Shown here: piece by piece, positions 56,690-64,000 of the stretch
Layout: every line of letters begins with the position of its first letter
Numbering within the stretch: the stretch's first letter is position 1
NCBI RefSeq assembly: GCF_000143415.4
Contig: NW_003314273.1
Coordinates: 512,222-576,221, forward strand
DNA: 64,000 nt
Source of the DNA: Selaginella moellendorffii
Taxonomy: Eukaryota; Streptophyta; Lycopodiopsida; Selaginellales; Selaginellaceae
Reading direction: 5' to 3'
The notes under the pieces: generated by a model
The model's input: the letters and a program-made list of their open reading frames with translations, nothing else
Told to the model about the DNA's origin: nothing
The model's database searches: none
Made by a program: the position numbers and the translations under genes

Positions 56690-57168
56690 GTAGGGCTCTG
56701 TTGTTTTTCTCATGTACTTGCAAATGTTGTCAAGATCAGGCCTCAACACCGAGATCATGCTCACAAGCCCCAAGTTCGAGATGATCTCTTGTCCCTCACC
56801 CCAAGCTCGACGATCACGACCAGGAGCTTGTGACCGTACGGCCTCACAAGCTCGTCCAGTTTTTACAAAATCTTTGACTAGAAGGTGGCATTCTTGATCT
56901 TCGAGCGCTAGCGGGAGTATCTGGTTGAAAAGCTGGCCAAACTCTCGAGCTTTGTCATAGCCAGCTCCCTCTCTTGCCATTCTTCACCTTGAGTAGTAGC
57001 TTCATGATCTGCCTCTCGATCATGTCTCACCCTCAGACATGTCCTATTACTTGACATCCTCAGCCTTCATCGGCAAACCATCCAGATTTTTCTTCAAAAC
57101 ACCATACTCTTGACTGTGATCCTCCTCAGGGATCGTATACGCTGGAACCAGAGTTGGAGTTTCCACAG
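56690..57168 (-). pseudogene. SF3B1 pseudogene fragment
   Basis: The minus strand shows pieces of splicing factor SF3B1 in order: TPTLVPAYTIPEEDHSQ...YGV (N-terminal region), IMKLLLKVKNG, DKAREFGQLFNQILPL (family: DKAREFGAGPLFN.ILPL), LALEDQECHLLVK, EGQEIISNLG, and VLRPDLDNICKYMRKTT (family: RPDIDN.DEYVRNTT). Internal deletions, a frameshift between the KVKNG and DKAREFG parts, and stops near 57,055 inactivate it. The parts are contiguous without obvious introns, so it may be a retrocopy. Confidence 0.75.
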
Positions 57169-57251
57169 TTGGCAAGCATAGTTGGGGCTGATATTGGCTT
57201 AAAACTTTACGTTTTTAGATTAACTTAACCAAGCATTTTCTTAACAAATAG

Positions 57252-57265
57252 TTTTGCCCTAAAAT
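57252..57265 (+). promoter_or_regulatory. Telo-box-like motif before TXNDC9 homolog
   Basis: TTTTGCCCTAAAAT, 14 bp before the ATG at 57,280. Confidence 0.35.
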
Positions 57266-57279
57266 CTCCGCGCTAGGTC

Positions 57280-58122
57280 ATGGCGGATCCCTCCGTGATC
57301 CAACAGGTGAGTAAGTCTGGATGGAGAGAATGCAGCACTCCCCCTTGGACGCTTTGTGCCTCGCAGGCTGTGGAGCAACAGGTGCTGACAGTTGCCAAGG
57401 TGATCGAGGAGCAGCTCGACGATGAGATCTCCAAGCTCGACAGGCTCGACGACGACGATCTGGAGAGGCTGCGCGAGCAGCGCCTGGCGCAGATGAAGCT
57501 AATGGCCGCCAAGAGGCAGCAGTGGCTCGCCCTCGGCCATGGCGACTACCAGGAGATCCACTCGGAGAAGGATTTCTTCGCGGTGGCCAAGGCCAGCGAG
57601 CGCGTCGTGTGTCACTTTTACAGGGAAAACTGGCCCTGCAAGGTACATTCTCCTCTTCTTCCCTTTCTCTCTTTCTCTCTTCTGTTACGCAGCATTTCTT
57701 CCTTCTCAGGTGATGGACAAGCATCTCAACATCCTCGCAAAGCAACACCTCGAGACGAGATTCGTGAAGATCCATGCCGAGAAGAGCCCCTTCCTCACGG
57801 AGAGGCTCAAGATCGTCATGCTGCCCACGCTGGCTCTCATCAAGAAAGGCAAGGTCGACGATTACGTGGTGAGTATAAATCAGCTTTGCCTCCATTCCAT
57901 GCGAGAGCTCCAAAAACTTTTGCCTCGATCGATCAACAGGTTGGATTCGATGAGCTCGGTGCCACCGATGAATTCAGCACGGAAGAGCTGGAGGAGAGGC
58001 TCGCGAGATCGAGCATCGTCATGGCGGACGGGCAGAGCTCGCTGGACAGATCCAGAGAGACAGTCCGGCGAAATGTTCGTCAAAGCAGCCGCGATAGCGA
58101 CTCCAACTCGGACGATGACTGA
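57280..58122 (+). CDS. Thioredoxin domain-containing protein 9-like (phosducin-like family)
   Basis: Exons 57,280-57,306, 57,367-57,642, 57,710-57,868 and 57,940-58,122 join to 214 residues. An N-terminal charged helix (EEQLDDEISKLDRLDDDDLERLREQRLAQMK) precedes a thioredoxin-like fold without the CxxC pair (VCHFYRENWPCKVMDKHL, FVKIHAEKSPFLTERL, VMLPTLALIKKGK, VGFDELG). This is the family layout of TXNDC9/PLP3-type proteins, which in other eukaryotes act with the CCT chaperonin in tubulin and actin folding. The C-terminus is Ser/Asp-rich. The stop lies only 124 bp before the next gene's ATG. Confidence 0.9.
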   Translation: MADPSVIQQVSKSGWRECSTPPWTLCASQAVEQQVLTVAKVIEEQLDDEISKLDRLDDDDLERLREQRLAQMKLMAAKRQQWLALGHGDYQEIHSEKDFFAVAKASERVVCHFYRENWPCKVHSPLLPFLSFSLLLRSISSFSGDGQASQHPRKATPRDEIREDPCREEPLPHGEAQDRHAAHAGSHQERQGRRLRGEYKSALPPFHARAPKTFASIDQQVGFDELGATDEFSTEELEERLARSSIVMADGQSSLDRSRETVRRNVRQSSRDSDSNSDDD

Positions 58123-58225
58123 CGGCTTAGTAGAACATAACAGAATATCCGTAGCGCTTGTCGAAATATCCTTTTCTTGCTTATCTATATATCTGGGGTT
58201 TTCCATTTTCGTTTTCTTTTGGGAA

Positions 58226-58236
58226 TTTTAGGGTTC
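58226..58236 (+). promoter_or_regulatory. Telo-box-like motif before YJU2
   Basis: TTTTAGGGTTC, 10 bp before the ATG at 58,247, inside the short gap between two head-to-tail genes. Confidence 0.4.
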
Positions 58237-58246
58237 TTGAGGAGCG

Positions 58247-59276
58247 ATGGGAGAGCGCAAGGTCTTGAACAAGTACTACCCGCCGGATTTTGATCCGGCG
58301 ATTCTTCGGCGGCTGCCCAAGACCGAGAAGAAGCAGATCAAGGTGCGTATGATGCTTCCCATGAGCATCCGGTGCAACACCTGCGGGAATTACATCTACA
58401 AGGGCACCAAATTCAACTCTCGCAAGGAAGACGTTGTGGGAAAGGTATGTAGAGTTCTTGGGGTTACTCTCTTTGTATTTTCTTTCTTTCCTAGCTCGAT
58501 CGGACACTCTACTTAGTATCTTGGGTGTACTGTGCAGACTTACCTGGGCATACAAATCTTCCGCTTCTACTTCAAGTGTACCAAGTGCTCCGCGGAGCTG
58601 GCTATGGTGACGGATCCTCAAAACAGTGACTACGTGATGGAGTCTGGAGCGAAGCGGAACTTTGAGCCGTGGCGGGAGCAGGACGAGGCGATGGAGAACG
58701 CGAAGAAGCAGCGGGAGATCGATGAGATGGGCGATGCGATGAAGGCGCTGGAGAACAAGACCGTGGATTCCAAGCAGGAGATGGACATCATGGCGGCGCT
58801 GGACGAGATGAAGTCGATGCGAGCGAGGCACGCTCAAGTGGACACGGCCGCGATGCTCGAGGTCCTGCAACGCACCGCCGCTGCAAACATGCAGAAGAGG
58901 ATCGATGAGGAGGACGAGGAGATTCTACGAACCGTGGTTTTCAGAGTAAGTTCTTCCTTCCTTGTCGTTTTTGGTTCTAAGCTTTGAGTTTCTTTAGAAC
59001 TCGGAGGGCTACGTGAAAAGGCTCATGGACGACGAAGACGACGGCGAAGATGAGCCAAGGAAGAAGCAAAACGTGGAAACGAATCCAGTGCCTAAGCCGC
59101 CATTGCCAGCGGCTGCCAAGAAAGCAAGTGGCGGCCCAAAGTTCATCATCAAACCAGTCGAGAAAAGCATCAAACCAGTCGAGAAGAGCAACGTAAGTAG
59201 TGCTGCTCCTCAAGCTAACGGTGCGCTCTCCTCGCTTGGGGCCTATGCTTCGGACGACGACGACGACGAGGAATAG
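58247..59276 (+). CDS. YJU2: Splicing factor YJU2/CCDC94 (CWC16 family)
   Basis: Exons 58,247-58,444, 58,538-58,945 and 58,998-59,276 join to 294 residues. The start [17 protein letters not shown] is the family signature. It is followed by [20 protein letters not shown] and FYFKCTKC, giving the C-x2-C ... C-x2-C zinc site, and [15 protein letters not shown] coiled-coil region follows, and the tail is acidic. YJU2 joins the spliceosome at the first catalytic step. A short internal repeat, [14 protein letters not shown], lies near the C-terminus. Length is close to the usual family length. Confidence 0.95.
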
Positions 59277-59573
59277 CTCCAGAAGCCCAGGAGAAGTTCC
59301 CAGATCATTGGAGCTAGCTGCTAAGCGAAGATCATAGATACTTCACCGCAGCTCCATCGTCACAATCACGGTGGGAGAAACAGTAACTGATTCTATAGTT
59401 TGCTACTACTGAGAGTGAGAACTTTTCCAGGGTCTTTGGAAAGGACACACGCATCACTTCAGTTTGACTCCTATAATCCTACACTCTAAATTCTATCTTT
59501 TTTCCACCGGTAAAGAGTTTCCTTTTCCAAAATTCCTGGGTTTGAAATGTACAGTTCTTGGTCGTTCTTCCTG
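59277..59573. other. Convergent 3' ends of YJU2 and the GH17 gene
   Basis: About 300 bp shared by two facing 3' UTRs. No other feature seen. Confidence 0.5.
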
Positions 59574-61302
59574 TTAGAATCCAACTAGAGCAAACGCTGT
59601 TAGCAAGATCACTCGCTCCAATCCCGCCGGGAAGCTGTTCAAGCTGCTGCTGCTGCTGCTGCTCGGGGTGGCGGTGGAGTTTTGCGGTATGATCGAGTTG
59701 ACGCTGCCAAAAGAACAAATATCCATGATCCAATCCAAGTTCCAACCAAAGAATGAGATTAAAGCTCACCTCCCAGACGAGTAAATGCAACTATTATAGC
59801 CTGCAAGATCACGCAAGTTATAGCGATGGATGTCGATCGAAAGAAAGCATACTTACTTGGATCGGTGCTGGTGAGCGTGGCACAGCCATTGAAATCGCAA
59901 GTCCCATTCCCTTGGACGTTCCTCTGGAAGTAGCTATTGAACGCATAGGAAGCGTGCGATGCCACCGAGTCGGGCGAGTAGCAAGCCCCTCCCTGCTGGA
60001 TCGCGGAGCAATCGGCATTGCCGATTCCACACGCCCAATTCAGCGCGGACTCCAGATCCGCGTCGCTGGCTCCACTCCTGGCAACGCACCACGTCTTGGC
60101 GATCGATCCATTCCCAGTGGAGGAATCGCGAAGCATGGTCACGCCCGAGACGTCGAGCTTGTAGACGGGCGTCTGGTTGGCGTGGAAGAGCCCCCACAAT
60201 CGCCCGCCATCGCCACCACTCTTGCGATCCTCGCTGTAGAGCTCGTGGATGTACGTGTCCACCTCCAACCCGGGGCGCATCGGCGACGCGCGGTTGGTGA
60301 GGACGTGCTCCACCAGATTGGTGTTGAAGATCTCGGCCTTCTCGATCGTGGCGTCGGGCGACTCGCCCTTCCACGGCCACCCCGCGGCGCCGATCACCAG
60401 CGGCACGTCCGTGTGGTTCATCGCCGCCATGGCGCTCAAGGCCGCGTCCACGATCGCGTCGAAGAGATTGGTGTAGTTGAGCTGCGTGGTGGCGTCGATC
60501 GCGCCGCGGTTGGGCTGGAAGAGCGCGTACTCGATCGGCGTGATGCTGGCGCTCTGCTCGTAGATGGCGAGGGGATCCAGGTCGAGCAGGAAGTAGGAGT
60601 CGGTGGCGGCGAGGAAGTCGAGCATGGGCGCGAGCACCGCGTCCGCGAAGGAGAGGTTGAAGAAGGCGCGCGAGGGCGGGAAGGCGCCCATGAGGATGGT
60701 GCTCGAGTGGGCGCTGGTGATCTTGATGGAGCGATCCAGGCGGCCGGCGTGGACGAGCGCGCGGTGGAGGGAGCGCATGGCGGGGACGAGCAGCGGCGCG
60801 GCGATGGGGTAGCCGGTGAGCACGGCGTCGCCCACGACAATGCCGGTGATGTTGGTGTTGGGGAGGAAGGCGAGGACGTTGTTCTTGAGCCAGGCGGCGG
60901 CGGCGGCGGGCGAGGCGGCGACGCTGTGGATGGCGTTGTTTGGCAGCGCCACCAGGACCCGGATGCCCGAGCCCGCGAAGGCGGCGAGAGTGTCGGAGCT
61001 GGCGTCGTAGAGGCGGACGTGATCCACGCCCATGCTCGTGAGGAGGTCGCAGACGTGCTCCGGGCGGGGGAGATTGGAGACCGCGGTGCCGAAGCTCACA
61101 CCCACGAACGCACCTAAACTCCATCCATCCATCCATCCACGGATCGATCGATCGATCGAGGACGAGGAAAACGAATATGAATCAATCGCGCTGTGATCGT
61201 AAAGGGTTGCTTACCTGAGGCGGAGTGGAGGAAGAGGGTGAGAGCCAAGACGATCGACGCCATCGCCGGGAGCTTCTTCTTCTTGGCGGAGCGCGCCTCC
61301 AT
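59574..61302 (-). CDS. GPI-anchored GH17-CBM43 protein lacking catalytic glutamates
   Basis: Minus-strand exons 61,302-61,215, 61,113-59,857, 59,800-59,770 (31 bp) and 59,703-59,574 give 501 residues. There is a signal peptide (LPAMASIVLALTLFLHSASG), then a GH17 beta-1,3-glucanase fold (residues about 30-345: GVSFGTAVSNLP, VRLYDAS, ALPNNAI), then an X8/CBM43 glucan-binding module (about 370-455: TWCVARSGA, LNWACGIGNADCSAIQ, SYAFNSYFQ, TSTDPSYNSC). A Ser-rich linker and a hydrophobic tail (VILLTAFALVGF) look like a GPI signal. The acid-base Glu (canonical VGNEV) is replaced in VVGDAV (Ala about 126). The nucleophile (canonical SESGWP/TETGWP) is replaced in IGAAGWP (Ala about 272). It should bind beta-1,3-glucan but not cleave it. 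Without exons 3 and 4 the frame would read past the CBM43 end. Confidence 0.88.
61114..61214 (-). repeat. Intron 1 of the GH17 gene with tetranucleotide repeats
   Basis: 101-bp intron containing (CCAT)n at about 61,122-61,139 and (GATC)n at about 61,142-61,158 on the plus strand. Likely length-polymorphic. Confidence 0.6.
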
Positions 61303-62514
61303 TGCGAGAAGGGATGGATGAATGCCCTCTTTTGGAGAAAAGACCAAAAGCCCAAAGCCTGTCCTGGCGCTGGCAATAACTCCACAAGACTCTCTCTCTC
61401 CTTCCCTCGCTCGCTCGCGCAGAAGAATCTGTTAGGCTTCTTAGTTCATGGCGAGAAATGGATTATAGCTGGATTGCTCCATGGATTCACCACCAATTTG
61501 TTCGCCTTGATCGTGGAAAATCGACCGTTGTCACTCGCAATGCTGGAAAGAGACTCCCAGACACGAGATGATCAAAAAGCTCTCTCTTTCTTTTCCTTCC
61601 TTGCACACACACACACACACACACAACACAGAGAGAGACATACACAGGTACAATACATACAAAGCGCTCTTTTTCCATTTTATTCTTTCTTTACTGGCTT
61701 TGCTGTTACGTACGATGGAGAATAATCCTGCAATAATGCCTCGCAATACCACATCATTACCATTACTGGATCGCAAATCCACAAACCTCGAAAGCCATAG
61801 CACACCACCGTCGTTTGATCGATCGAAATCAATATCATACGTTTGTAAGGGTCTCAACGAATTGTATTATTTCATTATTACATTGATAACCATATTTTAT
61901 CAATCTTAAGCTATTTATTATTGTTAATATTCAATATTATTGGTATTATCCGTCACCTCACTGGATTGTGGCACGGAAGTTTGACTGCAACGTCCGTCTT
62001 GTTGCGCTGCGCTGCGATGCCTGTCCCTGGCTCGACTGGCTGGGTAAAACTTGCCAGGTTTTTGATGTGAAATGTTCTGTGGTACTCGATTACCAACCCA
62101 AGTTGCCCTCCGGGACCAATATTTTCATGAATGAATGAGATGTCTGCCATCTTTTCTCTCTCCTATTTCTCCTCGGGAACTTTTGGCAAATGTATGGCTC
62201 TTGGAATTTCTTGATCTAAAAGATTTCTTTGTTTGTTGTTGTTGGCTTATACAAGCTCTTTTCTAGAAAGTATACAATTCTGTCACCCTGAGTGGCTGGC
62301 TTTTGGTTTCGTGCACACTAGAGAGAATAGGAACCGGGGAATCTCTCAAACTCAAAGACGCACTAACTGACTTGGAATACGATAGATGATTAACTCCTCC
62401 ATGGCGGGTCTCACACTTCTGCTTCAAGCCAAGCATTTGTTATCGCCCCAGCTATTTGTTATTAGCAAATGCCACTGCCAGTACAGGCATTGCAAAAACC
62501 AGCTTACAAAAAGT
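61303..62514. other. Upstream region of the GH17 gene, intergenic
   Basis: No gene supported. Contains an (AC)n microsatellite at about 61,604-61,624 followed by (AG)n. The overlapping short frames here are low complexity. The promoter of the minus-strand GH17 gene should lie at its left end. Confidence 0.4.
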
Positions 62515-62586
62515 GGGGCATTGCGAGAATCGAACTCGCGGCCTCTCGCACCCAAAGCGAGAATCATACCACTAGACCAAATGCCC
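62515..62586 (-). tRNA. tRNA-Pro(TGG)
   Basis: On the minus strand the 72 bases begin GGGCATTTGGTCTAGTGG. The acceptor stem GGGCATT pairs with AATGCCC, the anticodon stem CTCGC/GCGAG encloses the loop TTTGGGT (anticodon TGG), and the T arm is GCGAG-TTCGATT-CTCGC. The discriminator is C. Box B (GTTCGATTC) is intact. No intron. Confidence 0.93.
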
Positions 62587-62650
62587 ATTTACACAATAGT
62601 TAATCGTTCTATGTCAATCTTTTTGGTGGTGGCGCGGGCAAATGCGAGTC

Positions 62651-62905
62651 GAGACTCCAAATAGGATCTCCTTCGCGGCCGTGCTGAGAGCTTCGGGGTG
62701 ACTGGGGACGAAGAAGTGGAAGCGAGCTGCGTATCTGACGTGCAGCTCTCCAAGCGGAGCTCTCAGCATCTTTGGCGTGATGGAAGCGCGGCTGCCTCGT
62801 TCGTGGAAGTTCTGCATTGAGAGCCACGGGAGACGTCGTGGTGTTTAGATTGATGATGCTCAATTAAAGGATGGAGTGCTGCACTAGGATTCTGTCTCAT
62901 GTGTG
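62651..62905 (+). pseudogene. Decayed fragment of the 450-aa PPR gene
   Basis: Matches 54,675-55,012 with internal deletions. CAAATAGGATCTCCTTCGCG and CTTTGGC.TGATGG correspond to the parent at 54,682 and 54,860. Frameshifts and lost segments show it cannot encode a PPR. It lies just upstream of the second 9-cysteine gene, mirroring the parent PPR gene and copy 1. Confidence 0.8.
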
Positions 62906-63443
62906 TGCTGTTTTAAACAGCTTGGTAAGATCCTAAGAGATGGTGAGAAAGGAAAAATATCTTGAGAAAGGACAATCCAACCCATGCTTCCAGTTGGGCA
63001 CCACTAGACTATCATAACAGCATATAGATAGATAGATAGATATTCTCTGCTTATGTAGCAATTAAAGATGATTTGAAGATGCTTGCTGGCGGAAGAGCTC
63101 AAAATGATGGTGAACCATTCTTCACGTGGCTTAACTTCAGCTTGGTTTTATTTTGAGATCGATTTTCTCTCAACATGTATACAAAGGAGATACTTGTTAT
63201 TTCACAAGATTTTAGCTTGAGTAAGTAGCTTGAGTAACAATAAAGGATTGTGTAGTTAATTTATATCAAATAAGACAAAACTAATTTAATTTAAATTAAA
63301 AATAAAAAATCTTTTTTTAAATACTTTAATATCTTATATTAGCTAAATCCTATGCTCTCTACTTTAGAAAAGCACTTCCATACAAACACTTTCATAAATA
63401 ATTAGATTATTTATCATTTATCTATAAACAAATTTTGCTAATA
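62906..63443. other. Intergenic, AT-rich
   Basis: A (GATA)n run at about 63,026-63,041, otherwise AT-rich. The stretch from about 63,330 is weakly similar to 55,250-55,350, the sequence just before the copy 1 gene. Confidence 0.4.
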
Positions 63444-63881
63444 ATGTTCAAGAAACTAAATATTTTTCTTTTCCTCATAATATACTCTTTATTGGTGAGT
63501 AAATAAATTTCTTTTGTTTTCTAACCCATTTTGTATGTTCTCTAATCAACTTTTCTATCATATCCTTAGTGGACCAACATATTTGCTATTGGGGATGAAT
63601 GTAATGGGCAATTTCTTGAATCTTGTAGTCTTTCCACTTGTATTAATGGATATTTAACAGCTTCATGTTTAACATATGATCCATTAATAAGTGTTCAAAC
63701 ACATATTCAAATAAAAGATTGTGTCAAAGAGGTAACAAGTTGCTCTGTTTTTGGTATTGGTCAATTTCTATGCGTAGATGCTGGAAATAATGAGATAACT
63801 CAATTAGTAGATTGTGGAATTGTAAATATTAATGGTGAGCTTTATTGTGCACCACATGAACCAGAACCATTTAATAAATAA
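63444..63881 (+). CDS. Small secreted 9-cysteine protein, possible CVNH fold (copy 2)
   Basis: Exons 63,444-63,494 and 63,570-63,881 with a 75-bp GT-AG intron give 120 residues. Both exons have exactly the same lengths (51 and 312 bp) as copy 1. Signal peptide MFKKLNIFLFLIIYSLL, then WTNIFA. All nine cysteines of copy 1 are kept at the same positions (mature-exon residues 11, 19, 24, 33, 51, 58, 68, 82, 93), with LTASC and GIVNINGELYC. Many substitutions but no stop or frameshift suggest selection on the protein. The long first exon of a typical gene is absent, so the gene is invisible to simple long-frame searches. Confidence 0.65.
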
Positions 63882-64000
63882 AACTTATTAAGATTTTCTA
63901 TATTCTTAATATTGAACATAAAAGAAAATTAACAAATTAGATTTATTATATTATTACTAATCTTATGTTTAACACAGCATATTAAAAGATTATGTTAAAC

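Noticed and set aside
59753-61117. 454-codon plus-strand open frame
   Set aside because: Antisense shadow of the GH17 gene, caused by its GC-rich third positions; composition is Gly/Arg/Val-rich and no domain is visible.

Overview
The window looks like nuclear DNA of a vascular plant, most probably a lycophyte such as Selaginella (inference). Genes have very short introns (about 40-100 bp) and GC-rich coding sequence. Two are intronless PLS-type PPR genes, and others are plant-type homologs (zinc-less FPG, ARID-HMG protein, RING1 with a RAWUL tail, GPI-anchored GH17-CBM43). The species cannot be fixed from sequence alone.

Positions 1 to about 41,000 are a repeat-rich block organised as a large direct tandem duplication. 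Unit 1 (already under way at base 1, to 23,106), unit 2 (23,107-38,157) and a truncated unit 3 (38,158-39,712) share the same order: a decayed coiled-coil gene, a Ty3/gypsy-like gag-protease relic, pyrimidine-rich minisatellites, a Ty3/gypsy RT relic, a solo LTR, and a small acidic-protein exon fragment. The units differ by later events. Unit 1 has a minus-strand LTR element (10,379-16,275) with its empty site preserved in unit 2, an extra 750 bp holding a 5S-rRNA-like (Cassandra-type) insertion, and a 2.2-kb segment with a three-exon Lys/Glu-rich gene (21,401-23,191). A 134-bp stretch is inverted in unit 2. Unit 3 runs into a decayed Ty1/copia RT-RNase H relic and its LTR start (39,785-40,686).

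From about 41.1 kb the window becomes a compact gene island. On the plus strand: a 792-aa PPR protein; a conserved 235-aa membrane-tailed protein; FPG1/MMH with a pair of mutually exclusive 100-bp exons; ribosomal protein eL43 (L37a); an ARID-HMG-box protein; a RING1-type PRC1 E3 ligase; a 450-aa PPR protein; a small secreted 9-cysteine protein; a minus-strand SF3B1 pseudogene; a TXNDC9-like protein; and YJU2/CCDC94. On the minus strand: a GPI-anchored GH17-CBM43 protein that lacks both catalytic glutamates, and a tRNA-Pro(TGG). A paralog of the secreted 9-cysteine protein closes the window at 63,444-63,881, next to a fragment copied from the 450-aa PPR gene.

The island genes are mostly housekeeping (translation, DNA repair, splicing, chromatin) and are not an operon. 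Most carry a TTTAGGG/GCCCTAAA (telo-box-like) motif just before the start codon. The least explained items are the paired secreted 9-cysteine genes (possible cyanovirin-N-homology fold), the catalytically dead GH17, the conserved exon pair in FPG, the 5S-derived insertion, and the Lys/Glu-rich gene whose last exon ends inside the tandem-duplicated repeat.
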